Source: Liminaster sp045576355 (GTDB lineage Bacteria; Bacteroidota; Bacteroidia; Bacteroidales; UBA3663). Taken from it: a DNA stretch of 64,000 nt. The DNA lies in assembly GCA_045576355.1 (NCBI GenBank), contig JAZNGG010000004.1:1-64000 (forward strand), in the 5' to 3' direction. The position numbers and the translations under genes were made by a program. Below the pieces are notes generated by a model that saw only the letters and a list, made by a program, of their open reading frames with translations, was not told the DNA's origin and searched no databases. The first letter of the stretch is position 1, and each line of letters begins with the position of its first letter. This document shows, in pieces, positions 1 through 8,778 of the stretch.

Positions 1-366
1 ACGGCGGCTGTCCGAAGAAAGTTTATTCTTGTTCGACTGGTAAAGGTCACGGTAAACGTCCTCGAAGAACTTCTCCGAGCGTCTGGTGTTGGCATCGGAC
101 AGAGTGCTGCGCCTGGGCACCTTTTCAATGCCTATGTGATGTAGTTTGCGCACCTCTGCCGTCATCGCTGCCTGTATCTCCCTCAAGGAGTCGAAGCGCA
201 TGATGAAGGCATACAGCATCGTGAGCAGATGAGTGAACCCGTTGAAACTCTTCACGTACTTCTCCCCGCCGTTTTTGCGGCTCATTTCAACAATTTTATC
301 ACGGTCGAGTGATTTTATCAGCTGACCATACACCGGCTGTCCGAAAAAATGTGTACTTTTGCCCAT
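1..366 (-). CDS. Transposase, IS4 family, N-terminal fragment
   Basis: This is an open frame of 122 codons from an ATG at 366 that runs off the window edge. The translation starts MGKSTHFFGQPVYGQLIKSL and continues with a segment around residues 36-60 (KYVKSFNGFTHLLTMLYAFI) and then a region with RRSTLSDANTRR. This layout resembles the N-terminal domain (DUF4372-like) of IS4-type DDE transposases that are common in Bacteroidetes. The catalytic DDE domain would lie beyond the window. No frameshift is visible in the part present. The call rests on family resemblance, since no catalytic residue is in view. Confidence 0.75.
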   Translation of the reverse strand, partial: MGKSTHFFGQPVYGQLIKSLDRDKIVEMSRKNGGEKYVKSFNGFTHLLTMLYAFIMRFDSLREIQAAMTAEVRKLHHIGIEKVPRRSTLSDANTRRSEKFFEDVYRDLYQSNKNKLSSDSRR

Positions 367-408
367 GGTTACATTTGATTTTGTTTTGCGACTACAAAGG
401 TAACCATA

Positions 409-438
409 AGGGCTGACACCGAATCTGGTATCAGCCCT
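409..438. repeat. Hairpin at the IS end, upstream of the transposase
   Basis: Arms AGGGCTGA (409-416) and TCAGCCCT (431-438) pair, with ACC/GGT pairing further inside. It sits between the outer IS end and the transposase start. In some insertion sequences such structures limit transposase expression from outside transcription; whether this one does is inference. Confidence 0.5.
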
Positions 439-504
439 AATTTTATTCTAATGACGAAAGTTTAGCGGACAGTAATAAAAAGGATTTGAGAGTTCTGAAA
501 ACGA

Positions 505-539
505 AAGTAGGAAGAAAACCACTTGTTTTCCTCCTACTT
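505..539 (-). terminator. Terminator downstream of ftsZ
   Basis: AAGTAGGA (505-512) pairs with TCCTACTT (532-539), and GAAAAC (514-519) with GTTTTC (525-530), with one mismatch between the two helices and a five-base loop. On the minus strand it is followed by TCGTTTTC. It lies 60 bases after the ftsZ stop and is the likely end of the dcw transcript. Confidence 0.65.
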
Positions 540-598
540 GATTATTTTGCATTTCGAAAATAGGGAAAAGGATTATCCCTTTCTATGACGTCGTATGA

Positions 599-2464
599 TT
601 AGTGATTAAATTGGATTGTTCCGTCTGGTCCGGCAAGACTATTGGGGTCTTCATAATTAATCTGTTTGAGAGATGTTAAGTCAGACCGACGACGATTATA
701 TGCAGGTAATTGCTCTAATCGTTCAATCAGAGTCTCATTATCCAGATCGCTATCGTCCAACGTGTAGTATGCCGCACGCGCAGCTTGGGTGGCGATTCCT
801 GCTGCAACCTCTTCTCCATAATATCGGCTGATGTTTTCAATACCCTCATCTATAGTTTTTGCTACTTTGGGCTTGGGGTAAGGGGGCGTTGATGAAGGTG
901 TCGTAACAGGCTTTGGGATCTCTTGTATTGCAGGACTATTAGGTGCGGGAACAGAGACATTTTGTTCGTACTGTGCTTCTGTTTCAGTTTGTGTCTGTTG
1001 TTTTACTTCCAGAATAGGTTTATCGATGACCGGAGTATCTTGTATTTCTTCATTGTTCAGTTTCTGATCTTCAGATGTTACCTTTTCGATATGAGTTTGC
1101 AATATAACCTCTTCATCGTTCCTTTGCTCAGAAGTTGTATCTATAGTTCGGAGTTCTTGCAGGTCTGAAGCTTCCTGGGTTGTTATTTCTGTAACTTCTG
1201 CACTATTAGCTGTTTCTGTTGTCTCTTCTTTCTCAACTATTACGGACTGTTGCTGTATTACCTCTTCTTTATTAGGGGAGATGTTTTCCTCCGGCTGAGG
1301 CTTAGGAGAAATTGTATGGTTAATGGCTGGGGTGTCTATCGTAGGACAAGGATCGATGTTGGGTGATAACTCTGGAGTTGGAATCTGTTCTTTTACAACC
1401 TCTGGTGCGGAGGATGTAGAGATGTCATTCATGTCAAAACCACTTGCCAGGATAATCATCTTAATTTTTTCACCTAAGCTGTCTTCAACCTGCGCACCCC
1501 AAATTACTTCAATTCCCTCGTTTTCAAATTGACTGACAAAGTCATTCAATTCGCTCATTTCTTGCATAGTGGCAGGACTTTGAGAACTGAAACAGATATT
1601 AAAGAGCAGATGTTGTGCGGTGTGTATATCTTTACCGAGTAGAAGAGGAGAACTGATAGCATCTTTTATGGCTTGTGTCAGTCGCTTTTCGCCCTCTCCA
1701 TGTCCTGTACTGATGATGGCTACACCGCTATTGCGCAACGTTGTATCAACGTCTGCAAAGTCCAAATTGATGTAACCCTCTTTGGTGACGATCTCAGAAA
1801 TACTTCTTGCAGCAATAGAAAGAGTATCATCTGCTTTACTAAATGCATTAAAGAATGTGAGATCCGGATAGATGTTTATGAGACGATCATTGTTGACTAT
1901 AAGTAGAGCATCAACGAATTGACGGATCTCTTCGACTCCTTTCAGAGCCATGTTGATTTTACGGGGACCTTCAAACTTGAAAGGAATTGTAACGATTGCC
2001 ACAGTTAAGATACCCATTTCTTTGGCTACTTGAGCAACGATTGGAGCTGCTCCTGTTCCGGTACCTCCTCCCATACCGGCAGTGATGAAAACCATCTCCG
2101 TCCCATCATCAAGTGCTGCACGGATGTCATCTACGCTTTCCAGCGCATACTGTTTTGCCACTTCTGGTTTGGCTCCGGCTCCTAATCCAGGACCTATCTG
2201 GAGCCTGTCTGGAACGGATGAGCCTTCAAGTGCTGTACGGTCAGTGTTAATAAGTAGAAAAGATACATCCTGAATGCCCTCGGTGTACATATGCTTAACG
2301 GCGTTGCCACCACCACCACCAACCCCGACGACTTTGATGATGCTTTTCTCCTGTCGTTTGTAATCGAATGGAAGTAGTGTGTCATCGTCATGGTTTATCT
2401 GCTTGTTTTCCGGAAGGATAGGGGCCGCGGATAAATTATCTTGCATATTGTTATTATTTGTCAT
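599..2464 (-). CDS. ftsZ: Cell division protein FtsZ with long C-terminal linker
   Basis: FtsZ is the tubulin-like GTPase that forms the cytokinetic ring. The protein has 621 residues. The GTP-binding tubulin signature GGGTGTGAAP is at residues 132-141, the nucleotide-site loop GVGGGGGNAV near 47-56, and the T7 loop NLDFADVD at 233-240. The folded core ends near residue 348. It is followed by about 190 residues of acidic, Thr/Gln/Pro-rich linker and a tail with an LPAYNRRR motif near the C terminus. It is the last gene of the dcw cluster, 39 bases after ftsA. The length is well above the 350-450 residues usual for FtsZ. The core assignment is certain. Confidence 0.97.
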   Translation of the reverse strand: MTNNNNMQDNLSAAPILPENKQINHDDDTLLPFDYKRQEKSIIKVVGVGGGGGNAVKHMYTEGIQDVSFLLINTDRTALEGSSVPDRLQIGPGLGAGAKPEVAKQYALESVDDIRAALDDGTEMVFITAGMGGGTGTGAAPIVAQVAKEMGILTVAIVTIPFKFEGPRKINMALKGVEEIRQFVDALLIVNNDRLINIYPDLTFFNAFSKADDTLSIAARSISEIVTKEGYINLDFADVDTTLRNSGVAIISTGHGEGEKRLTQAIKDAISSPLLLGKDIHTAQHLLFNICFSSQSPATMQEMSELNDFVSQFENEGIEVIWGAQVEDSLGEKIKMIILASGFDMNDISTSSAPEVVKEQIPTPELSPNIDPCPTIDTPAINHTISPKPQPEENISPNKEEVIQQQSVIVEKEETTETANSAEVTEITTQEASDLQELRTIDTTSEQRNDEEVILQTHIEKVTSEDQKLNNEEIQDTPVIDKPILEVKQQTQTETEAQYEQNVSVPAPNSPAIQEIPKPVTTPSSTPPYPKPKVAKTIDEGIENISRYYGEEVAAGIATQAARAAYYTLDDSDLDNETLIERLEQLPAYNRRRSDLTSLKQINYEDPNSLAGPDGTIQFNH

Positions 2465-2503
2465 AAGTATTTGGTATCAAAGTGAATGATCTGTATTTCT
2501 TGC

Positions 2504-3919
2504 TTAGTCGTCTAATCCGGAGAATAGATCTCCGATAAAGCGCTGGAATTTGTTCTTTTTAGAGGAAGGAAGATAATATTCATCGTTTTTGTTTTTTCCA
2601 TTCTGTTTAGATTGGGAGGAATTATCTTTGTTATTAAGCTGCTTGTGTGCTGCATGTTCTGCTTCCTCGGAGGCATGTTGTTTATTAGCATCTTTTTTCA
2701 AGAATGGTGCTGTCTCCTGTCGCTGAGTATCATTCTTTTCTTGTCCAGAAGATGTACCTATCGCAGTTGTTTCTGTCCTTTTTTCTCGTTGGCAGTCGGT
2801 AGTGCAATCTTCGATCATGGATAAGATCGAGGCATATCTTAATTTTTTTTCTGCACCTCCGGCTAAATGATTGCAATAAGCCCTCACACTGACATTCATT
2901 CCTAATTGTTTTCCGATCAAAGTGTTCAGACCTTTCTGATTGGCAGCATCACCGATGATGATACATCCGGCTTCGAGTTGCATCTCTTCTAAACCTGCGC
3001 ATTCGATTTGATGCCTGACATTTAGAATAATCTCTTCATAACGGCTTTGAACGATGGCATTTAGCAATCCAATCTCTATGCCGATGGCGCTTTGCTCTAT
3101 GGCATTGGGGCGAATATCGGAATGACTATTTGGGGAGGCAGAACTCCATTTTATTTTGGCATCTTCGGCGATGTCGTGTCTGACACCTTGGCTCATAATA
3201 TCTTTAGTGACAGTCTCTCCGCCTAAAGGGATGACAGCGATATGCCGGAGCATATTCCCTTTATAAATAATTACTGTTGTAGTTTCTGCTCCCCAGTTGA
3301 GTAGTAAACATCCTTTTTGTTTCTCTTCTGACGTTAATATTCGTGCCGTAGAAAGAGGTTGTGTGATATAACCGGCTATTTCCAATCCGGCTCGTTGCAT
3401 TACTCGATTGATTCCCTCGCGCAGTTTATTGCGTGCCACGATGATCTGATGGTGTCCGATCAATTCGGATCCATGTCCTCCGGTGGCATCATAATATGCT
3501 TTCCCATCCAACTCATAATACATCGGCACAACAGATAAAATATCGTATCCTTGTAAGGAGAGCTCAAGACTTTGTCTGCGGAGTTGAGAAATAGCTTCGG
3601 CAGTGACGATGCCTTCTTGACCTAAGTGTGCCAAGGGATTGTGTGAGATGGTGTGAGTGGACATCCCTCCGACACTGACGTAGGCTTTCCCAATGGATCT
3701 GAAATCTTGAGATGTAGAGAGTCGGTTATTTAGTTTTTGTATGAGTCCTTTGACTTTAGCAGCTATCTCTTCGATGTTATGGATATGACCATGTCTGATG
3801 CTGTTATTGGAAAAGACGCTTTCGACAGCTCTTATGGTTATGCTCTTGTCTTCTCCGCGTTCGGCGGCGACAGCATTGATTCGGGAGGAGCCAAATTCGA
3901 TGACGCAAGTGAGTGTCAT
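2504..3919 (-). CDS. ftsA: Cell division protein FtsA
   Basis: FtsA is an actin-like ATPase that tethers FtsZ filaments to the inner membrane. The 471-residue product starts with the phosphate-1-type motif VIEFGSSRINAVAAE. The SHS2-like part is around residues 85-165. The far C terminus, KNKFQRFIGDLFSGLDD, can form an amphipathic helix like the membrane-targeting tail of known FtsA. A Lys/Gln/Asn-rich low-complexity stretch of about 80 residues precedes that helix, which is longer than in enterobacterial FtsA. It lies between ftsQ and ftsZ, the usual dcw order. Confidence 0.95.
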   Translation of the reverse strand: MTLTCVIEFGSSRINAVAAERGEDKSITIRAVESVFSNNSIRHGHIHNIEEIAAKVKGLIQKLNNRLSTSQDFRSIGKAYVSVGGMSTHTISHNPLAHLGQEGIVTAEAISQLRRQSLELSLQGYDILSVVPMYYELDGKAYYDATGGHGSELIGHHQIIVARNKLREGINRVMQRAGLEIAGYITQPLSTARILTSEEKQKGCLLLNWGAETTTVIIYKGNMLRHIAVIPLGGETVTKDIMSQGVRHDIAEDAKIKWSSASPNSHSDIRPNAIEQSAIGIEIGLLNAIVQSRYEEIILNVRHQIECAGLEEMQLEAGCIIIGDAANQKGLNTLIGKQLGMNVSVRAYCNHLAGGAEKKLRYASILSMIEDCTTDCQREKRTETTAIGTSSGQEKNDTQRQETAPFLKKDANKQHASEEAEHAAHKQLNNKDNSSQSKQNGKNKNDEYYLPSSKKNKFQRFIGDLFSGLDD

Positions 3920-3959
3920 AATGGGGATATTTATTGAGGTTAATGGGTGTTTTTAGGGG

Positions 3960-4691
3960 TTAACGTTCTCCTATGACTTGACCTTTAAATTTGATGTTAA
4001 TCGTTTTATAGGTATTCCATCCTTTGGTGTTGAGGATTTTCCGATAAAAAGTCATAAGATTATCTAATTTCTCTTCAAAATCATTGAAAGATCCTAATAA
4101 GATCGTGTGATTACCTATGCGGGGGATGAGTTCAACATCTCCGTTTTTAAGAACGTGTATTTGTGTAATTTCACTGCGCCAAAAATCGTTCTTTTGGAGA
4201 AAACTGGCAAATTCATACAGTTGGGATTGTGCTAAATCTTCGGAGATATTACCGGTAGCAATTGGAAGATAGATCGCTATCCCTGCTTGTGAAGGCATGA
4301 TCTTTCCGTCTGTGTCTATATAAAAGTCTTTTCCAATATTATTCTTGACTCTCATGATTGGATGTCTTTGGTATATGTCTATCCGAAGAGTGCTATCTGA
4401 AGTGTGATAACATTTTGCTTCTTTTATCAAGAGGTTCTTGGAGATAAGATCAGAAAGTGCATATGTATTAAATCGATCAATGGGTTGTCCTATCGGATTT
4501 ATTTTGTTTTGCCACATGAGTTGCTGAATGTCTGATGCTTGTATAAACGACAAGTCAGCACTATCACAGATTGAGATATGTACATTGCGGTAACAAAGTT
4601 CCTCTTTCCCGATGTGATAGATAAACCCGGCTGAAACTAAATAGACTGCCAATAGGGTAAAACCGATTATTTTAGCGATATTTTTTAGCAT
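3960..4691 (-). CDS. ftsQ: Cell division protein FtsQ
   Basis: FtsQ is a bitopic inner-membrane division protein that acts with FtsL and FtsB in the divisome. I chose the ATG at 4691 (243 residues, starting MLKNIAKIIGF). The frame is open upstream, but that extension lies inside murC, is rich in Arg and has no membrane segment. From 4691 the protein starts with one transmembrane helix (about residues 5-26). A weak POTRA-like region and a periplasmic beta domain follow. The start is 26 bases after the murC stop. Sequence conservation in this family is low, so position in the cluster carries much of the call. Confidence 0.88.
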   Translation of the reverse strand: MLKNIAKIIGFTLLAVYLVSAGFIYHIGKEELCYRNVHISICDSADLSFIQASDIQQLMWQNKINPIGQPIDRFNTYALSDLISKNLLIKEAKCYHTSDSTLRIDIYQRHPIMRVKNNIGKDFYIDTDGKIMPSQAGIAIYLPIATGNISEDLAQSQLYEFASFLQKNDFWRSEITQIHVLKNGDVELIPRIGNHTILLGSFNDFEEKLDNLMTFYRKILNTKGWNTYKTINIKFKGQVIGER

Positions 4692-4717
4692 AGTTGATAC
4701 GCATAAATGGGGGGTGA

Positions 4718-6157
4718 TTATTCTAATGCCTCTTTTACCGGGATGAGCAAACGCTCTATATCTCCGGCTCCCATCATGACCAAAATATCCAGCTCTCCTT
4801 GAACTTGTAACTCTTTTAGTCGAGCGATCAGGTGCTCTTTTGCACATACTTCTTTATGTGTCGAAGACATCTTTTCCAAGAGCATTTCAGAGCATACTCC
4901 TTCGATAGGTAATTCTCTGGCAGGATAGATGGGAAGTAGGATGGTGTTATCTGCCAGCGATAGGGCTTCAGCAAATCCATCTGCTAAATCTTGAGTTCGT
5001 GAGAAAAGATGGGGCTGGAAAACAACCGTCACTTTTCTACCCGCAAAAAGGGCACTTATGGATGATAGACTTGCTTTGATTTCATCCGGATGGTGTGCAT
5101 AATCATCCATGAGGACAAAATCGTCTCGTTTGACATAAAACTCAAAACGGCGATGAGCTCCTTCAAAACTCTTGATTCCGGAGCGTAGCTCCTCTTCGTT
5201 GCATCCTGTCAGAGCACAGATGGCCAGAGCCACTGTCGCATTATCAATATTGATTAGTACAGGAACACCCGGCTCGATATCTTTTATAATGATCCCAGAG
5301 GGATATTGGGGACAGATTCCCGGCGCAATATTAAAGTCAAATAGGATGGTTCCATTACCAATGCGGATATTGGTTGCTGCAAATTCAGGCAATTTCTTGC
5401 CGGAGTATTGCTCTTGATGTGACAAAACACCATATTCATAATGTTTTACCCCATCCTTAAGTCGTGGAGACACATCTATACCTTCTCTTAGGATCAAAAT
5501 CCCATCAGGACGGATCAGAGAAGTGAAATGAGCAAAGCTTTCTCTATAAGCTTCTTCCGTCCCATAAATGTCCAGATGATCCGGGTCACAGGACGTAATT
5601 GCAGCAATATAGGGAGTGAGCGTATGAAACGAGCGATCAAATTCGTCTGCCTCAATAACGGCATAAGGAGAATTTTGCGAGAGCATCAAGTTAGAACAAT
5701 AAGGTTTTAATATTCCACCTAAAAATGCGTTTGTATCTACATGACTCTGTTTGAGTATGTGGGCTACCATACTGGATGTCGTGGTTTTACCATGTGTGCC
5801 GGCCAAACATAGGGCTTTTTTGCTTTGTGTGATGAGGCCAAGCAATTGTGCCCGTTTTAAGATGCGAAAACCATTATTGCGAAAATAGGATAACTCTCCG
5901 TGGTTTTCCGGGATGGCAGGAGTATAAACGATAAGGGTTGTGGCGGGATTTTTAAAACAATCATCGACAGCATCTATATTATCTTCGAAATGAATTTTGA
6001 CACCCTCTTGTATAAGATTTTGTGTCAGTGCAGATGGTGTGCGGTCATAACCGCCCACAACAATTCCCTCTGCCAGGAAATAGCGTTCTAAGGCACTCAT
6101 GCCAATACCCCCAGCACCGACGAAATATAAAGAAGAAAAATGGTAGTCCATGATCAT
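4718..6157 (-). CDS. murC: UDP-N-acetylmuramate--L-alanine ligase MurC
   Basis: MurC adds L-alanine to UDP-MurNAc in the cytoplasm, the first amino-acid step of peptidoglycan precursor synthesis. The 479-residue protein has the N-terminal Rossmann motif YFVGAGGIGMSAL at residues 11-23, the ATP-binding GTHGKTTT at 120-127, and the Mur ligase central and C-terminal domains, including DDYAHHPDEI. It is 22 bases downstream of murG. A second Met at residue 3 could be the start instead, without functional consequence. Confidence 0.96.
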   Translation of the reverse strand: MIMDYHFSSLYFVGAGGIGMSALERYFLAEGIVVGGYDRTPSALTQNLIQEGVKIHFEDNIDAVDDCFKNPATTLIVYTPAIPENHGELSYFRNNGFRILKRAQLLGLITQSKKALCLAGTHGKTTTSSMVAHILKQSHVDTNAFLGGILKPYCSNLMLSQNSPYAVIEADEFDRSFHTLTPYIAAITSCDPDHLDIYGTEEAYRESFAHFTSLIRPDGILILREGIDVSPRLKDGVKHYEYGVLSHQEQYSGKKLPEFAATNIRIGNGTILFDFNIAPGICPQYPSGIIIKDIEPGVPVLINIDNATVALAICALTGCNEEELRSGIKSFEGAHRRFEFYVKRDDFVLMDDYAHHPDEIKASLSSISALFAGRKVTVVFQPHLFSRTQDLADGFAEALSLADNTILLPIYPARELPIEGVCSEMLLEKMSSTHKEVCAKEHLIARLKELQVQGELDILVMMGAGDIERLLIPVKEALE

Positions 6158-6179
6158 AATAGTCCTTTATCAGTGAAGA

Positions 6180-7286
6180 TTATTTTACTCTATTTTTGAC
6201 CGTTTCAATAACGATTTTTGCGATGGTATCAGCTGAGTTGTGCAGAGCTAACCGAGAAATATTTTGTTCTAATGACTTCTGCTGCTCAAGGTTTGATGTT
6301 AAGCTGATTGCCTGTTGGATCAAACATTTTGGAGCCTCTTTGTCAGTTACTAAAATCGCAGCGCCCTTATCTGATAATGCCCGAGCATTTTTGGTTTGAT
6401 GATCTTCCGAAACGTTTGGAGAGGGGACAAGAATTGCAGCTTTCCCCAATAGACAAAGTTCGGAAATAGAACTTGCTCCGGCACGAGAGATTACTATATC
6501 TGCCGCCCGATATGCTACTGCCATATCAGAAATAAAAGCAGTCGGGTGTATCAGTTGGCTGCCGCTTTCTTGGACTTTAGCTTCACAAGTTTCGGCATAG
6601 AGTTTTCCGGTTTGCCACAACACCTGTATGCCTGCTTTCTCTAAATCGGAAATACCGGCAGCAATACTTTCGTTAATGGTTCTTGCTCCTAAACTGCCTC
6701 CGATAACCAATATGGTTTTCTTGTTGGGATCTAATCCTAACGATTCTCTAGCCTCTGAAACAGAGAGAGTACATTCGGTCAAGGCTTGGCGTACGGGATT
6801 GCCTGTCATAACAATTCTTTCTGCCGGGAAAAAACGTTCCATCCCATCATAAGCCACGCACACTTTTTCAGCTTTTTGAGCGAGAAGTTTATTGGTGACT
6901 CCTGCATAAGAATTTTGTTCTTGGATTATGCAGGGGATTCCCATTGCATGAGCCATATTGAGCGTGGGACCACTTGCATATCCTCCCACTCCGACAGCTA
7001 CATCGGGGCAAAACTCTTTCAAAGTCTTACGAGCGAGTTTCTGACTCTTCCAAAGATCTAATAATATACCGAAGTTTTTAAGATTATAGAGGGGGCGGAA
7101 AAAACCTCTGACAGGAAGTCCGATGATAGGATATCCTGCTGCCGGGACTTTTTCCATTTCCATGCGTCCCAATGCTCCGACAAATTTTATTTCCGCATCG
7201 GGACAGGCTTTTTTGATTGCATTGGCAATGGCAATTGCCGGGAAAATGTGGCCTCCGGTACCACCTCCGCTGACTATAACTTTCAT
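6180..7286 (-). CDS. murG: UDP-GlcNAc:lipid I GlcNAc transferase MurG
   Basis: MurG turns lipid I into lipid II at the inner face of the membrane. The 368-residue protein begins with the glycine-rich GGGTGGHIFPAIAIA at residues 7-21. It also carries VGVGGYASGP, the EQNSYAG motif and the UDP-GlcNAc binding part with GGSLGARTIN and SRAGASSISEL. This is the normal GT28 layout. Unlike most genes of the cluster it is separated from its upstream neighbour ftsW, by 204 bases that contain a palindromic -7-like box. Confidence 0.97.
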   Translation of the reverse strand: MKVIVSGGGTGGHIFPAIAIANAIKKACPDAEIKFVGALGRMEMEKVPAAGYPIIGLPVRGFFRPLYNLKNFGILLDLWKSQKLARKTLKEFCPDVAVGVGGYASGPTLNMAHAMGIPCIIQEQNSYAGVTNKLLAQKAEKVCVAYDGMERFFPAERIVMTGNPVRQALTECTLSVSEARESLGLDPNKKTILVIGGSLGARTINESIAAGISDLEKAGIQVLWQTGKLYAETCEAKVQESGSQLIHPTAFISDMAVAYRAADIVISRAGASSISELCLLGKAAILVPSPNVSEDHQTKNARALSDKGAAILVTDKEAPKCLIQQAISLTSNLEQQKSLEQNISRLALHNSADTIAKIVIETVKNRVK

Positions 7287-7366
7287 TTGGATATAAATAG
7301 ACTTGGTTGGATATGATTTACGATTATAAGCATGGATGATAATACCTCAGTTTTTCAATCCTTAAT

Positions 7367-7386
7367 ATTATCTTTGCAAAGATAAT
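7367..7386. promoter_or_regulatory. Palindromic -7-like box between ftsW and murG
   Basis: ATTATCTTTGCAAAGATAAT is a perfect 20-base palindrome. Each strand contains TATCTTTG, a match to the Bacteroidetes -7 consensus TAnnTTTG. No TTG stands 19-20 bases upstream on either strand. On the minus strand it would give murG an internal promoter with a leader of about 75 bases. On the plus strand there is no gene to serve. Confidence 0.4.
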
Positions 7387-7490
7387 GAAAAAACTATTAT
7401 GAGTACAGATAAACATCCAGCTTCTCTATAAAAATCTGTTTTCTATGACTGCCGATCGGACTTATTGCCCTTGATGCATTTCTGTCGACT

Positions 7491-8708
7491 TTATTGTCTC
7501 TCTGCTATCTTCTTTTGTTGTGCTGCGACATGTCGGCTAATTGCAAACATCGTACCAAAAGCTATGCTGGTTATCAATATGGACCATCCTCCTCGGCTAA
7601 TTAAGGGGAGGGGTTGACCGGTAACAAACATTGCATTGGTACATACTCCTATATGAATTAGTGCTTGTAGGGTAATGAGTATAGCCAAACCCATCATCAG
7701 TAATTTGGAGAAATCATCCTCACATTTTTTGGCTATGTGGTAGGCACGGAACAGTAAAAACAAATAGAGGACAATGACAAATCCAGCCCCAACTACGCCA
7801 CATTCTTCAAATATGATGGCAAATACATAGTCAGAGTATGCTTCTGGCAAATGATCTCTGATTTGGCTGTTGCCTGGAAGTTGTCCGAAAGGAGACTTGT
7901 ATGAATTGGCCAATGCCATGTGCGCGTAAACTACTTGAGATTTTTCGCCTTGCAGATCATATTCGTAATGTTCTTTCCCGTCATCCTCGAAAACACGGCT
8001 CGCCCAAGTGTGTGCACGATTAAGGAAATAGAGATTTATCAGTTTTTCTCCTCTTTCTTCGTAAGATTGATCTAATTTATGGAGTGCAAAAAGTCCTGAT
8101 AGAGCTATTGTAGCCCCTGCTGCCACTACACAAGCGAGGTTGATGATGTATTTGCGAGAGATTCCCCCTAAAATCAATAACCCAAAGACTGTTAGTGCCA
8201 GGATGATCGCAGTCGAAAGGTTTTGACATGCGATGGGGATGATGCCGGCGGCACTTAATCCCATAATAATCCAAAACTGTTTTTTTCTATCGGAAAATAA
8301 TTTCTTTGTGGTAAGGCATACACAGATAGTTGTCAGAAGACCGAATTTCACCAATTCAGAGGGTTGGACACCCCAAATGTCACGGATGGCTCCTTGGTGC
8401 CTTGTACCGAAAAAGGGGAGGAAAAGATATAGGATAAACCCCACAAGAAACATAACTAATCCCCAATTGCGGATAACGGTCAATTTCAGATGTTGAAATA
8501 AGAGTAATCCTCCTAATCCTAATAAGAGGTATTGGATATGGCTTAATACCAAAGAGTAGTCTCCTTTAGATCTTGTGATTAGAGCACTTGATGCACTGAA
8601 TGTCTCTATCAGAGAAAATATGATGAGCCAAAGATAAACACCCCATAGTGCTTTGTCTCCTTTCATCAAAGTACTGGAAAACGTCTTGTCTTTTTTCAGT
8701 TCTGCCAT
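7491..8708 (-). CDS. ftsW: Lipid II polymerase FtsW (SEDS family)
   Basis: FtsW is a multipass inner-membrane SEDS protein that polymerises septal peptidoglycan together with the class B PBP FtsI. The 405 residues contain about ten hydrophobic segments. Conserved SEDS features are visible: QPSELVKFG near residue 115, the large extracellular loop between, and GQPLPLISRGGWS near the C terminus. The dcw location between murD and murG supports FtsW rather than RodA. Confidence 0.95.
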   Translation of the reverse strand: MAELKKDKTFSSTLMKGDKALWGVYLWLIIFSLIETFSASSALITRSKGDYSLVLSHIQYLLLGLGGLLLFQHLKLTVIRNWGLVMFLVGFILYLFLPFFGTRHQGAIRDIWGVQPSELVKFGLLTTICVCLTTKKLFSDRKKQFWIIMGLSAAGIIPIACQNLSTAIILALTVFGLLILGGISRKYIINLACVVAAGATIALSGLFALHKLDQSYEERGEKLINLYFLNRAHTWASRVFEDDGKEHYEYDLQGEKSQVVYAHMALANSYKSPFGQLPGNSQIRDHLPEAYSDYVFAIIFEECGVVGAGFVIVLYLFLLFRAYHIAKKCEDDFSKLLMMGLAILITLQALIHIGVCTNAMFVTGQPLPLISRGGWSILITSIAFGTMFAISRHVAAQQKKIAERQ

Positions 8709-8778
8709 AATAAATAACTATGTATGTGGATTCTGTGTAGGGATATTGAGTCAATAGAGTAGAAGGGAAATAAGAATC

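Larger units (their letters stand above)
1..473 (-). mobile_element. Insertion sequence, IS4-like, right part only
   Basis: The window opens inside an insertion sequence. It holds the 5' part of a transposase gene on the minus strand and about 105 bases of upstream end sequence. The outer end is placed near 473, where the sequence TTTAGCGGACAGT lies. The matching left end is outside the window, so inverted repeats and target duplication cannot be checked. The element lies directly downstream of the ftsZ terminator, outside the dcw transcription unit. Confidence 0.7.

Noticed and set aside
4692..4847. N-terminal extension of FtsQ
   Set aside because: The 52 extra residues overlap murC in another frame and would hide the membrane anchor that follows the ATG at 4691.
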